From Streptomyces sp. NBC_01723 (GTDB taxonomy: Bacteria; Actinomycetota; Actinomycetes; Streptomycetales; Streptomycetaceae): 64,000 bases of DNA. Location: NCBI RefSeq assembly GCF_036246005.1, contig NZ_CP109171.1, positions 7,738,001 through 7,802,000 on the forward strand, in the 5' to 3' direction. Position numbers and translations under genes: made by a program. Numbering within the stretch: position 1 is the first letter of the stretch; every line of letters begins with the position of its first letter. Under the pieces are notes generated by a model. It was not told the DNA's origin and made no database searches. It was given only the letters and a program-made list of their open reading frames with translations. This document shows, piece by piece, positions 1 through 8,253 of the stretch.

Positions 1-585
1 GGTGCCCTCAGGGAGTTCTTCCCCCGGGCCCGCATGAGGATCATCCACCTCACCCGCAACCCGGGCGCCGCGATCAGCAGCTACCGCGAGGCATGGCTGT
101 CGCACTGGTTCTTCAACGCCAGGGTCGGCACCCCGTTGAACATCGCCGGATACACCGAACCGGGACGGCCGTGGAGCCGTCACTGGTGGAAGCTCGACTT
201 CCCGCCGGGCTGGCAGGACCTCACCGAATCCCCGCTGGAGGAGGTCTGCGCCACCCAGTGGCGCTGCTCGCACACCGCCATCCTCGACTTCGCGGCGCGG
301 AACAAGGACATCGACGTCCTCCGCCTCCAGTACGAGGACCTGATCGGCACGGCTCACGAACGCACCCGCGCCATCGACGAGTTGGCGAGCTGGCTCGGCA
401 CGGACCGCGCACCCCTGCTGGCCCCGGCGGTGCGGGGGATGACCCCCATGAACGCCCTCACGCTGCCGCGGCGCGCGAAGTGGTACGGCAACTACGACGT
501 CCTCAAGGACGCCCTGAACAGCCCCGACGTGCTGTCCCTCGCTGCGGACCTGGGCTACTCGACGGACCTGACCGACTGGCCGTGA
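1..585 (+). CDS. Sulfotransferase, 5'-truncated by window edge
   Basis: The reading frame is open from base 1, so the ATG at 34 is probably internal and the true start lies upstream. The visible part has the 3'-phosphate (PAPS) binding signature of sulfotransferases near its start (RIIHLTRNPG, with the Arg and a downstream Ser in AISS) and a later YEDL segment typical of the family. The 5'-phosphosulfate loop that normally precedes this by 80-120 residues is missing because it lies outside the window. It should transfer sulfate from PAPS to a hydroxyl in the cytoplasm. Its place next to a second sulfotransferase and Hpg-pathway genes suggests the peptide, its sugar or a phenol as acceptor, which is inference. 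The gene converges on the MarR-sulfotransferase gene with about 27 bp between the two stop codons. Confidence 0.75.
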   Translation, partial: GALREFFPRARMRIIHLTRNPGAAISSYREAWLSHWFFNARVGTPLNIAGYTEPGRPWSRHWWKLDFPPGWQDLTESPLEEVCATQWRCSHTAILDFAARNKDIDVLRLQYEDLIGTAHERTRAIDELASWLGTDRAPLLAPAVRGMTPMNALTLPRRAKWYGNYDVLKDALNSPDVLSLAADLGYSTDLTDWP

Positions 586-612
586 CCCGCGCCCGGCGGC
601 CGTGACCCCCGC

Positions 613-1884
613 TCACCGGCGGTGCAGCCACGCGAGGAAGTCGGGCGGTGCCAGTGCGGCCGCCCTGGCGTGATACCTCGTCAGCTCGTCGCCGGTCAGC
701 AGGGCCGTGCCGGACCCGGACCCACCCCGCCGGAAGAAGGCCCGGTTGTCACGGGTCGTCCCCAGGGGCTGGATCCGGTCCGCGGCCGCGCGCATCCGGT
801 CGAACGAGGCGGCCGCGACCAGATCGTCCCAGCCGGCGCCTCCGGTGGGGACCCCGAGATGCCGGCCCAGTCGGGCCATCTCACCCGAGAGGTCGGCCGA
901 CAGATCCTCGTAGTGGAACAGGAGGATCCCGCCGTCGGTACGGCGGGACCAGGCGTCCGACAGATGCCACAGCACACCCCGCAGGGACGACGGCTGCCCC
1001 TCGCGCGGGGGATCCTCCTCCACCCACCGGGCCAGCCACTCCCGCGGTGCCACCTGCCGCTCCCGACGCGGGCCCCCGGGCCCCGGCACACCGCCGGACC
1101 GGTCGTGGTTGCCGCTCTGGTGGTACAGCGAGACAGCGGTGTCCAGCGGATGCCGGGCGACGACGACATGGGTGACGTCCGGCGCCGTCACGACGTCGCT
1201 CAGCGGCGTATGGGTCTTGATCAGCCGCCGGTGCGACTGACCGGTGAACGCGGCGAACACCTCGTCGCACGGACGCGCCATGTCGTCCAGCCAGGGCGAC
1301 AGTTGAGGCAGCGGCGCCGGGAGGTCCGGAGTCCGCAGGACCAGCAGGGCGCAGATCATCTGCATCCACGTGGTGCCGCTCTTGGCGGGGGTGCTGATGA
1401 CGATGTCACCGGACCGGAAGTCGAACCGGCGCCACCGCGCCGTCCGGAGGAACGTCCACAGCGAGAGGGCGGCGGCGCGTCCGCGGTCGGTCAGGACGAG
1501 CCGCACCCGTCGGCGGTCGGCCCGGTCCACCCGCAGTTCCAGGTACCCGTGCGTGGTCAGCGCGTCCACCGTCTCGCCGGCCTGCCGGTCGCCGATGCCC
1601 AGCACGCGCTTGAGGTCCCCGGCCGCCCCGCCCCGGAACGCCATGGCACCCAGCACGAAGGGCCCGTGCCGCGGAAGGCCGTCGAATCCCGCTGCCGAGA
1701 GATGGGCGTCGAGGTCCGCCTCCACGTCCCCCGCCTCCCGGAGCAGGGAGCGGAGCATTTCATCGCTGACGGCAACAGGAAACACATCCGCAGCGTATTG
1801 AGCTGCCGTCCCGGCGTCAATGCGTGCAAACTCGACAACGCCCGCCACCCGTCCGGAAATCGAAGCGAAAGCCGAGCATTTCAC
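613..1884 (-). CDS. MarR winged-helix / sulfotransferase fusion protein
   Basis: One 423-residue frame holds two recognisable parts. Residues about 43-140 look like a MarR winged helix: a recognition-helix region (GDLKRVLGIGDRQAGETVDAL) followed by a wing with RADRRRVRLVLTDRGRA. Residues about 150-423 are a PAPS sulfotransferase with the 5'-phosphosulfate loop PAKSGTTW (166-173), a KTHTP segment whose His225 matches the catalytic His of the family, and a 3'-phosphate site ARHPLD (243-248). The usual C-terminal dimerisation helix of MarR is replaced by the sulfotransferase start. The chosen start is GTG 1884, with no strong ribosome binding site, so a start nearer residue 43 is possible. It is divergent from hmaS across 83 bp, the classic layout of a MarR regulator and its target. 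A regulator that also acts as an enzyme, or an enzyme with a degenerate DNA-binding part, are both possible. A lost stop codon between two genes cannot be excluded. Confidence 0.75.
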   Translation of the reverse strand: MKCSAFASISGRVAGVVEFARIDAGTAAQYAADVFPVAVSDEMLRSLLREAGDVEADLDAHLSAAGFDGLPRHGPFVLGAMAFRGGAAGDLKRVLGIGDRQAGETVDALTTHGYLELRVDRADRRRVRLVLTDRGRAAALSLWTFLRTARWRRFDFRSGDIVISTPAKSGTTWMQMICALLVLRTPDLPAPLPQLSPWLDDMARPCDEVFAAFTGQSHRRLIKTHTPLSDVVTAPDVTHVVVARHPLDTAVSLYHQSGNHDRSGGVPGPGGPRRERQVAPREWLARWVEEDPPREGQPSSLRGVLWHLSDAWSRRTDGGILLFHYEDLSADLSGEMARLGRHLGVPTGGAGWDDLVAAASFDRMRAAADRIQPLGTTRDNRAFFRRGGSGSGTALLTGDELTRYHARAAALAPPDFLAWLHRR

Positions 1885-1967
1885 TTTACGCCCGTCGGCC
1901 GTCGTTCCCAGCGGCAGTGATCCTCAGGTAGCGTGCACCGACGCCATTCGGATACCGGAGGGTTCCC
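1885..1967. promoter_or_regulatory. Divergent promoter region, MarR-sulfotransferase / hmaS
   Basis: This 83-bp gap separates the divergent starts and must hold the promoters for both directions and any MarR operator. A -10-like TAGCGT lies at 1929-1934, and the same hexamer occurs upstream of the aminotransferase gene at 6715-6720. No convincing -35 box is visible. The hmaS ribosome binding site CGGAGGGT is at 1956-1963, five bases before ATG 1968. I see no clear palindrome that would mark an operator. Confidence 0.4.
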
Positions 1968-3044
1968 ATGGATATTGGCGCTATCGATCATCTCGAATGC
2001 TATGTGGCCGATGTGGACAGCTCGGCCGACTTCCTCCGCGACGCGTTCGGCTTCCAGGTATGCGGTCGCGGCGGCCCCGACACCGGCCTGACCGGCTGCC
2101 GGTCGGTGCTGCTGCGCCAGCACGGGATCAGCCTCCTGCTGACGACGGCCCTGGACGAGCACCACCCGGCAGCCGCCTACGTGGAGCGCCACGGCGACGG
2201 AGTCGCCGTCATCGCCGTCACGACCGCCGACGCCCACGCGGCGTTCACCGAAGCCGTGGAGCGCGGAGCGGCCGCGGTGGAACTCCCCGCCGAACTCAAG
2301 GGCGACGGAACGCGCGTCGCCACCGCGTCGGTGAGCGGGTTCGGCGACGTCGTCCAGCGGTTCGTCGAGCGGACGGACCCCGCCGGCCCCTTCGCCCCCG
2401 GCCTCCTCGTCGAGGAACCTCCCGGGGCCACCGCGCCGGGACTGCTGCGGACCATCGACCACCTCGCCGTGTGCGTCCCCGCCGGCGAACTGGACCGCAC
2501 GGTGCGCGACTACCAGTCGATATTCGGATTCTCGCAGACTTTCGAGGAACGCATCATCGTCGGTTCCCAGGCGATGGATTCCAAAGTGGTGCAGAGCGAA
2601 TCCGGAAAAGTAACCCTGACCATTATCGAACCGGACACCACGCGGGAGCCGGGGCAGATCGACGCATTCGTCCGCGCCCACGACGGCGCCGGCGTGCAGC
2701 ACATCGCTTTCCTCACCGAAGACATAGCGGAGGCCGTACGCGACTGCACGAAACGCGGCGTCCGCTTCCTTTCGACACCTTCCCGCTACTACGACGCGCT
2801 GCCCGAGCGGATCGGTGCCCTCGGCGTGCCCCTGGACGAGCTGCGCGAACTCAACATCCTCGCCGACCGCGACCACTGGGGCCTGCTGCTCCAGCTCTTC
2901 ACCGAGTCACGGCACCCCCGGGGCACCCTCTTCTACGAGCTGATCGACCGGCGCGGCGGGCGCACCTTCGGCAGCAACAACATCAAGGCCCTCTACGAGG
3001 CGGTCGACCGACAGCGTGCCGCGGACCCGGAACCGGCCACCTGA
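1968..3044 (+). CDS. hmaS: 4-Hydroxymandelate synthase (HPPD-family non-heme iron dioxygenase)
   Basis: Converts 4-hydroxyphenylpyruvate and O2 to 4-hydroxymandelate and CO2, the first committed step to 4-hydroxyphenylglycine (Hpg). The 358-residue protein has the two vicinal-oxygen-chelate halves of the HPPD family. The three iron ligands are visible: His165 (IDHLAV), His245 (GVQHIAF) and Glu324 (FYELIDR). It is assigned as HmaS and not HPPD for two reasons. First, it sits in an Hpg-using NRPS locus. Second, the active-site strand reads KVTLTIIEP, with Thr218 and Ile220 where HPPD normally has Pro and Asn in FPLNEP; from memory these swaps mark the synthase. ATG 1968 has a good ribosome binding site five bases upstream. 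The halogenase follows after 18 bp, so the two are probably one transcript. Confidence 0.87.
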   Translation: MDIGAIDHLECYVADVDSSADFLRDAFGFQVCGRGGPDTGLTGCRSVLLRQHGISLLLTTALDEHHPAAAYVERHGDGVAVIAVTTADAHAAFTEAVERGAAAVELPAELKGDGTRVATASVSGFGDVVQRFVERTDPAGPFAPGLLVEEPPGATAPGLLRTIDHLAVCVPAGELDRTVRDYQSIFGFSQTFEERIIVGSQAMDSKVVQSESGKVTLTIIEPDTTREPGQIDAFVRAHDGAGVQHIAFLTEDIAEAVRDCTKRGVRFLSTPSRYYDALPERIGALGVPLDELRELNILADRDHWGLLLQLFTESRHPRGTLFYELIDRRGGRTFGSNNIKALYEAVDRQRAADPEPAT

Positions 3045-3062
3045 GACGAGCGGAGGACCGTG

Positions 3063-4580
3063 ATGGGGCAGACACGGGCACGGACGGAAGAGGCCGACGT
3101 CGTCGTGGTGGGAGGCGGCCCGGGCGGCTCGACCGCCGCCGCACTCGTCGCCCTGCGGGGACACCGGGTGGTGCTCCTGGAGAAGGAGAGGTTCCCCAGG
3201 TACCAGATCGGCGAATCGCTGCTGCCGGCCACGGTGCACGGAGTCTGCCGCCTCACGGGCGTCGCGGACGAACTCGCCGCCGCCGGCTTCACCAGGAAAC
3301 GCGGCGGCACCTTCCGCTGGGGGTCGCGACCCGACCCCTGGACCTTCTCCTTCTCGGTCTCGCCCAGGATGGCGGGCCCCTCCTCCTTCGCCTACCAGGT
3401 CGAACGCTCGAAGTTCGACCACATCCTCCTCAACCACGCCCGCAGCCTCGGCGTGGACGTCCGCGAGGGCTCCGCCGTCGACCGCGTCCTGGAGGACGGC
3501 GAACGGGTGAGCGGCGTCGGCTACAGCGACGAGGCCGGCGAGCGGCACGAGATCACGAGCCGGTACGTCATCGACGCCTCCGGCAACACCAGCCGCCTCT
3601 TCACCAACGTCGCCGGCACCAGGAACTACTCGGAGTTCTTCCGCAGCCTCGCCCTCTTCGGCTACTTCACCGGCGGCAAGCGACTCCCGGAACCCAACTC
3701 CGGCAACATCCTCTCGGCGGCCTTCAAGAGCGGCTGGTTCTGGTACATCCCCCTGAGCCCCGAACTCACCAGCGTCGGCGCCGTCGTACGCCGTGACATG
3801 GCGCAGAAGGTCCAGGGAGACCCCGAGGCGGCACTGCGCGCCCTGATCGACGAATGCCCCCTCGTCAAGGAGTACCTCGCCGACGCCGAACGCGTCCGCA
3901 CCGGCCAGTACGGGCGGCTGCGGGTGCGCAAGGACTACTCCTACCAGGCCACGTCCTACTGGCGTCCCGGAATGGTCCTCATCGGTGACGCCGCCTGCTT
4001 CGTGGACCCGGTGTTCTCCTCCGGGGTCCACCTCGCCACGTTCAGCGCGCTTCTCGCCGCCCGCTCCATCAACAGCGTCCTGGCCGGCACGGTCGGGGAA
4101 CAGGACGCCTTCCGCGAGTTCGAGGCCCGCTACCGCCGCGAGTACAGCGTCTTCTACGAGTTCCTCGTCTCCTTCTACGACATGAACGTCAGCGAGGCGT
4201 CGTACTTCTGGCGGGCGAAGAAGGTCACCGGCAGCTCGGCGGCGGAATTCGAGTCCTTCATCGACCTCGTCGGCGGCGTCGCCTCCGGAGAGGCGACGCT
4301 CACCGACGGCCGGACGACCTCGGCCCAACTCAAGTCCAGATCAGCGGAGTTCTCCGGCGCGGTCGACCAGGTCGCCGCGGACGACGGAGGGACCATGGTT
4401 CCCCTCTTCCGGTCCGAAGTGGTCCGAAACGCCATGCGACAGGGCGGCCAGGTCCAGAGCCACGCCATGCTGGGAGACGACGCCGAGGACGAGACACCAC
4501 TCTTCCCCGGCGGACTCATAGGCTCACCCGACGGGCTGTCCTGGCAGACCCCGAAACGCGAGGAGACCCCGAAACGGTAG
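3063..4580 (+). CDS. FAD-dependent halogenase (Hpg/Tyr, carrier-protein type)
   Basis: A flavin-dependent halogenase that should chlorinate an activated aromatic ring using FADH2, chloride and O2. Seen: the FAD-binding GGGPGGS near residue 17, the halogenase motif GWFWYIP (residues 224-230), and GDAACFVDPVFSSG from about residue 308. Length (505 residues) and motifs fit the halogenases of glycopeptide and enduracidin-type pathways, which act on aromatic residues held on carrier proteins. Those homologues and the Hpg modules here make Hpg the likely target, giving 3-chloro-Hpg; the number of chlorines cannot be read. GTG 3060 directly precedes ATG 3063. The GGAGGA site at 3052-3057 is better spaced for the ATG. 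No flavin reductase is visible, so a host enzyme would supply FADH2. The last 11 codons and the stop lie in an 18-bp tandem repeat. Confidence 0.88.
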   Translation: MGQTRARTEEADVVVVGGGPGGSTAAALVALRGHRVVLLEKERFPRYQIGESLLPATVHGVCRLTGVADELAAAGFTRKRGGTFRWGSRPDPWTFSFSVSPRMAGPSSFAYQVERSKFDHILLNHARSLGVDVREGSAVDRVLEDGERVSGVGYSDEAGERHEITSRYVIDASGNTSRLFTNVAGTRNYSEFFRSLALFGYFTGGKRLPEPNSGNILSAAFKSGWFWYIPLSPELTSVGAVVRRDMAQKVQGDPEAALRALIDECPLVKEYLADAERVRTGQYGRLRVRKDYSYQATSYWRPGMVLIGDAACFVDPVFSSGVHLATFSALLAARSINSVLAGTVGEQDAFREFEARYRREYSVFYEFLVSFYDMNVSEASYFWRAKKVTGSSAAEFESFIDLVGGVASGEATLTDGRTTSAQLKSRSAEFSGAVDQVAADDGGTMVPLFRSEVVRNAMRQGGQVQSHAMLGDDAEDETPLFPGGLIGSPDGLSWQTPKREETPKR

Positions 4581-4648
4581 CGGACCCCGAAACGGTAGGG
4601 GACCCCGAAACGGTAGGGGACCCCGAAACGGTAGAGGACCCCGTAGGA
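4547..4648. repeat. 18-bp tandem repeat spanning the halogenase stop codon
   Basis: Five units of 18 bp with consensus gaccccgaaacggtaggg start at 4547, 4565, 4583, 4601 and 4619, followed by a partial sixth unit to about 4648. Unit 1 reads cgcgag in place of cggtag and so codes through, giving TPKREE. Unit 2 carries the TAG stop (4578-4580). Because the period is a multiple of three, each later unit also carries an in-frame TAG. Loss or gain of units would change the spacer to the convergent ABC gene and could alter the C-terminal TPKR tail. Confidence 0.9.
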
Positions 4649-4656
4649 AGAAGATC

Positions 4657-4685
4657 GCGGCGGCCGGCTAGGACCCGGCCGCCGC
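4657..4685. terminator. GC-rich hairpin between convergent genes
   Basis: A perfect 11-bp inverted repeat (GCGGCGGCCGG at 4657-4667 and its complement at 4675-4685) surrounds a 7-base loop. It overlaps the stop codon of the minus-strand ABC gene and lies 77 bp past the halogenase stop. Placed between two converging genes, it is a good candidate for a bidirectional terminator. There is no T-run, as is common in actinomycetes. Confidence 0.6.
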
Positions 4686-6560
4686 CGACTTCTGCGGGGC
4701 GAACTGCGTGCGGTACACCTCCGCGTAGAGCCCGCCGCCGGCGAGCAGCTCCTCATGCGTTCCGCGCTCGGCGATCCGGCCCTCGTCGATGACCAGGATC
4801 TGGGAGGCGTCGCGGACCGTGGACAGCCGGTGCGCGATCACCAGCGACGTCCTGCCCTCCAGCGCGGTCGCCAGCGCTCGCTGGACGGCCGCCTCCGACT
4901 CCGAGTCCAGGTGCGCCGTCGCCTCGTCCAGCACCACGACCGCGGGAGACTTCAGCAGCAGCCGGGCCAGGGCGATCCGCTGCTTCTCACCCCCAGAGAG
5001 CCGATAGCCGCGATCACCCACCACCGTGTCCAGACCCTCCGCCAGCGAGGACACCAGCTCCCAGATCTGCGCCGCCCGGCACGCCTCGACGATCTCCCGC
5101 TCCGTCGCGTCCGGCCGGGCATAGGCCAGGTTGGCCCGGATCGTGTCGTGAAACAGATGGGCCTCCTGACTGACCACCCCGATCGTCTCCCGCAACGAGG
5201 CCAGCGTCAGGTCCCGGACGTCCTCACCACCGATGCGCACCGTCCCCACATCGGGGTCGTACAGCCGGGGCACCAGCCGGGTGACCGTCGTCTTGCCCGA
5301 CCCCGAACGCCCCACCAGCGCCGTCAGCCGACCGGCGGGCGCGCGGAAGCTCACCCGGTCCAGCACCTGCGCCGGGACCGCACGCTCGGGAACCGCCGAC
5401 GCGATGGACTCCAGCGACGCCAGGGAGACCTTGTCGGCGGCCGGGTACGAGAACGACACCCCCTCGAACTCGATCTCCGGGGCGCTGGCGTCCGACGCGA
5501 GCACCAGCGGGCGAGCCCCGGGACGCTCCTTGATGATCGGCTCCAGGTCCAGCACCTCAAACACCCGGTCGAAGCTCACCAACGCCGTCAACACACTCAC
5601 CTGCATGTTCGACAGCTGGTTCACCGGCCCGTACAGCCGGGCCAGCAGAGTGACCAGCGCGACCATGGTGCCCAGTTGGAACACCTCGTCGATGACGAGG
5701 CGCCCCCCGAGCCCGTACATGACGGCGGTGGTCAGCGACGTGAGCAACCCCATCAGGATGAAGAACGAACGCGCGTACACCGCCGTGACCGTCGCGATGT
5801 CCCGGACCTTCCCGGCCCGGTCCGCGAAGAGGCCGGCCTCCTCCTCCGGCCGCCCGTACAGTTTGACGAGCAGCGCACCCGACACGTTGAAGCGCTCGTT
5901 CATCATGGAGGCCGCCTCGGCGTCCAACTGCATCTGCTGCCTGGTGAGCCGCTGCAGCCGCTTCCCGATCACCTTGCCGGGCAGCAGGAACAGCGGAATG
6001 AGCACCAGCGCGGCCAGCGTCAACTGCCAGGACAGGTACAGCATGGCCGCGAGGACGAGCACCAGCGTGAGCAGAGTGGACACCGCCTGGGACAACAGCG
6101 TCGTCACCGCCTGCTGGGCGCCGATGACATCCGTGTTCAGCCGGCTGACGAGGGACCCGGTCTGCGCCCGGGTGAAGAAGGCCATCGGCTGCCGCTGCAC
6201 ATGGCGGAAGACCTCGGTCCGCAGATCGTAGATGAGACCCTGACTGATCTGGGCCGAGCACCTGGTCTGCACGAACAGCACCAGCGCGTCGAGCACCGCC
6301 AGCCCGGCGATCGCCAGGGACAGCGTGACCACCACCGAGACCCGGCCCGGCATGACACCGTCATCGATGATCACCTTGAGGATCAACGGCATGGACACCG
6401 TGATGACCGCGTCGGTCGCGGTCACGAACATCAGCAGAACCAGCCGCCACCGGTACGGCTTCGCGTAGGGAATGATCCGGCCCAGCGTGCCGGGCTTGAT
6501 CTGCTGGCGGGTGACCGAATCACCGAGGCGCAGCCGTATCGGCCCGGGGCCTCCAAGCAT
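4668..6560 (-). CDS. ABC exporter, fused membrane and ATPase domains
   Basis: A 630-residue half-transporter with six predicted membrane helices in about residues 35-310 and a C-terminal ATPase. Visible ATPase motifs: Walker A GRSGSGKTT (about residue 417), signature LSGGEKQR (about 520), Walker B VVVLDEAT (about 540) and the H-loop IAHRLS. It should act as a homodimer in the cytoplasmic membrane. Comparable MsbA-like exporters occur in Hpg-peptide loci, so export of the mature peptide and self-protection are the likely roles, which is inference. ATG 6560 is preceded by GGAGGAGG (6571-6578, read on the minus strand) at a 10-base spacing. It is the only minus-strand gene besides the MarR fusion and is divergent from hpgT. 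Confidence 0.88.
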   Translation of the reverse strand: MLGGPGPIRLRLGDSVTRQQIKPGTLGRIIPYAKPYRWRLVLLMFVTATDAVITVSMPLILKVIIDDGVMPGRVSVVVTLSLAIAGLAVLDALVLFVQTRCSAQISQGLIYDLRTEVFRHVQRQPMAFFTRAQTGSLVSRLNTDVIGAQQAVTTLLSQAVSTLLTLVLVLAAMLYLSWQLTLAALVLIPLFLLPGKVIGKRLQRLTRQQMQLDAEAASMMNERFNVSGALLVKLYGRPEEEAGLFADRAGKVRDIATVTAVYARSFFILMGLLTSLTTAVMYGLGGRLVIDEVFQLGTMVALVTLLARLYGPVNQLSNMQVSVLTALVSFDRVFEVLDLEPIIKERPGARPLVLASDASAPEIEFEGVSFSYPAADKVSLASLESIASAVPERAVPAQVLDRVSFRAPAGRLTALVGRSGSGKTTVTRLVPRLYDPDVGTVRIGGEDVRDLTLASLRETIGVVSQEAHLFHDTIRANLAYARPDATEREIVEACRAAQIWELVSSLAEGLDTVVGDRGYRLSGGEKQRIALARLLLKSPAVVVLDEATAHLDSESEAAVQRALATALEGRTSLVIAHRLSTVRDASQILVIDEGRIAERGTHEELLAGGGLYAEVYRTQFAPQKSAAAGS

Positions 6561-6766
6561 GGGGCGCGTACCTCCTCCGTCATGGGCGACGAGACGTACC
6601 CACCCTCCATGGCAGATGTGCCAGCCGAGTATCGCCCGCCGTGACTCCGACTGACAACACAGGCAGGGCGGTTGGGGCCCCGGCCCTTCACTGGCGGCGC
6701 CCGGTGCCTGCTGTTAGCGTCCGCGCGAACGCACCGCCATAGGTTTCACGCTCCAGGAGGGTGACG
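6561..6766. promoter_or_regulatory. Divergent promoter region, ABC exporter / hpgT
   Basis: About 200 bp between divergent genes with no coding sequence I would support. It holds the exporter's ribosome binding site (6571-6578), an 8-bp GGGGCCCC palindrome near 6674, and a TAGCGT hexamer at 6715-6720 that also occurs upstream of hmaS. The strong AGGAGG at 6755-6760 serves the aminotransferase. Promoter assignment is tentative; no well-spaced -35 box is seen. Confidence 0.4.
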
Positions 6767-8158
6767 TTGACGACCGAGAATCCACCCGCGACACCGACCC
6801 GGCCGATTCCCGCGGAATCCGACGTGAACGGGGCCGTCGTGAGCGGGGCCCACCTCCACCGGGCCGACCTGCACGGCAGCGTCTCCGACCCGACGCTGGA
6901 CACGATGAACTTCCTCAACGAAATCACCCTGCGATATCCGGACGCCATCTCCTTCGCCCCCGGCCGGCCCTACGACGGATTCTTCGACACCCGCCAGATA
7001 TTCGAACACATCCAGCGATATCTGAACCACCTCGCGGACAACGGGAATTCACCCGAAGCCGTCCGCGACGCGATGTTCCAGTACGGCCCGACCGCGGGAC
7101 GCATCCGCGAGCTGGTCGCCGACTCACTGCGCCGCGACGAGGACATCGACGTCCCCCCGGAATCCATCGTCGTGACCGTCGGCTGCCAGGAGGCGATGCT
7201 CCTCGCCGTACGGGCCCTCATCGCCGACCGCGACGACGTACTCCTCGTGGCCAGCCCCTGCTACGTCGGCATCACCGGCGCCGCCCGCCTCCTGGACGTC
7301 GAACTGATCGCGGTCGAGGAGCAGGAGAGCGGCCTGCACACCGCCGACCTGGAAGCAGCACTGGAAGCCCAGCGAGCCCTCGGACGCCGCCCCCGGGCCT
7401 TCTACGTCGTACCCGACCACTCCAACCCCTCCGGCACCACCATGCCCCTGGCCACCAGGCACGCACTGCTGGACCTGGCCGACCGACACGACATCCTGCT
7501 CCTGGAGGACAGCCCCTACCGCCTGGTGAGCGGCGCCCCGCGCCTGCCCACCCTCAAATCCCTCGACCGCCGCCACCGCGTGGTCCACCTCGGATCCTTC
7601 TCCAAGACGCTCTTCCCCGGCGCGCGCGTCGGCTACGCCGTCGCCGACCAGCCCGTCCACGACGCACACGGCCGCACCGGCCTCCTGGCCGACGAACTGG
7701 CCAAGATCAAGAGCATGGTGACCGTCAACACGTCCCCACTGAGCCAGGCCGCGGTGGCGGGCATGCTGCTCGCCGCCGAAGGACAGGTCGCCGAACTCAA
7801 CAAAGAAGCCTCGGCCTACTACCAGGGCACCATGCGCTCCACCCTCCACCGGCTCGAACAACGCTTCCCACCAGGCGTCCGAGAGGCGACCCGAGTCCGG
7901 TGGAACAGCCCTGAAGGCGGCTTCTTCCTGACCGTGCGGGTCCCCTTCAGCGCCGACAACGAGGCCCTCGCCCGCTCGGCCCAGGACTTCGGCGTCATCT
8001 GGACACCCATGTCCTACTTCCACCCCCACGGCGGCGGCGGCCACAGCATCCGCCTCTCCACCAGCTACCTGACCGAGGATCACATCAGGGAGGGCATCCA
8101 GCGACTCGGCGACTTCATCGAGCACGAGGCGCGGCGCCCGAGCGGCCCCGCGTCCTGA
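6767..8158 (+). CDS. hpgT: 4-Hydroxyphenylglycine aminotransferase (PLP, fold type I)
   Basis: Transfers an amino group, in known pathways from tyrosine, to 4-hydroxyphenylglyoxylate to give L-Hpg, while regenerating 4-hydroxyphenylpyruvate for HmaS. The N-terminal part (SVSDPTLDTMNFLNE, then ISFAPGRPYDGFFD) is the pattern I associate with glycopeptide-type HpgT. Class I/II features follow: VGCQEAM, SPCYVGITGA, PDHSNPSGT and the PLP lysine K280 in SFSKTLFPGARVG. The AGGAGG at 6755-6760 abuts a GTG at 6761 but is 6 bases from TTG 6767, so TTG 6767 is the preferred start; GTG 6761 adds only two residues. The donor and acceptor roles come from family knowledge, not from this sequence. Confidence 0.85.
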   Translation: MTTENPPATPTRPIPAESDVNGAVVSGAHLHRADLHGSVSDPTLDTMNFLNEITLRYPDAISFAPGRPYDGFFDTRQIFEHIQRYLNHLADNGNSPEAVRDAMFQYGPTAGRIRELVADSLRRDEDIDVPPESIVVTVGCQEAMLLAVRALIADRDDVLLVASPCYVGITGAARLLDVELIAVEEQESGLHTADLEAALEAQRALGRRPRAFYVVPDHSNPSGTTMPLATRHALLDLADRHDILLLEDSPYRLVSGAPRLPTLKSLDRRHRVVHLGSFSKTLFPGARVGYAVADQPVHDAHGRTGLLADELAKIKSMVTVNTSPLSQAAVAGMLLAAEGQVAELNKEASAYYQGTMRSTLHRLEQRFPPGVREATRVRWNSPEGGFFLTVRVPFSADNEALARSAQDFGVIWTPMSYFHPHGGGGHSIRLSTSYLTEDHIREGIQRLGDFIEHEARRPSGPAS

Positions 8159-8181
8159 CAACCACGCCCGCCCATACGGCC

Positions 8182-8218
8182 GTTCAAGTGGCGCCACGCC
8201 CCAGTTGAACACTTCAAC
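8182..8218. promoter_or_regulatory. Cluster of small inverted repeats, operator-like
   Basis: GTTCAA (8182-8187) pairs with TTGAAC (8205-8210) around the perfect palindrome GTGGCGCCAC (8188-8197). An overlapping repeat GTTGAA-CAC-TTCAAC runs 8204-8218. The last has the size and dyad form of a MarR-type operator. Binding by the fusion regulator at 613-1884 is speculation, since no copy is seen near hmaS. Confidence 0.35.
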
Positions 8219-8253
8219 CAACGTGGCCCGGCCAGGACGCCGACCTGGGGCGG

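Noticed and set aside
1968..3044. Housekeeping HPPD of tyrosine catabolism
   Set aside because: Active-site residues and neighbours favour hydroxymandelate synthase; no homogentisate pathway genes are nearby.
4547..4648. The 18-bp tandem repeat as a CRISPR array
   Set aside because: Units are contiguous with no spacers, and no cas genes are present.
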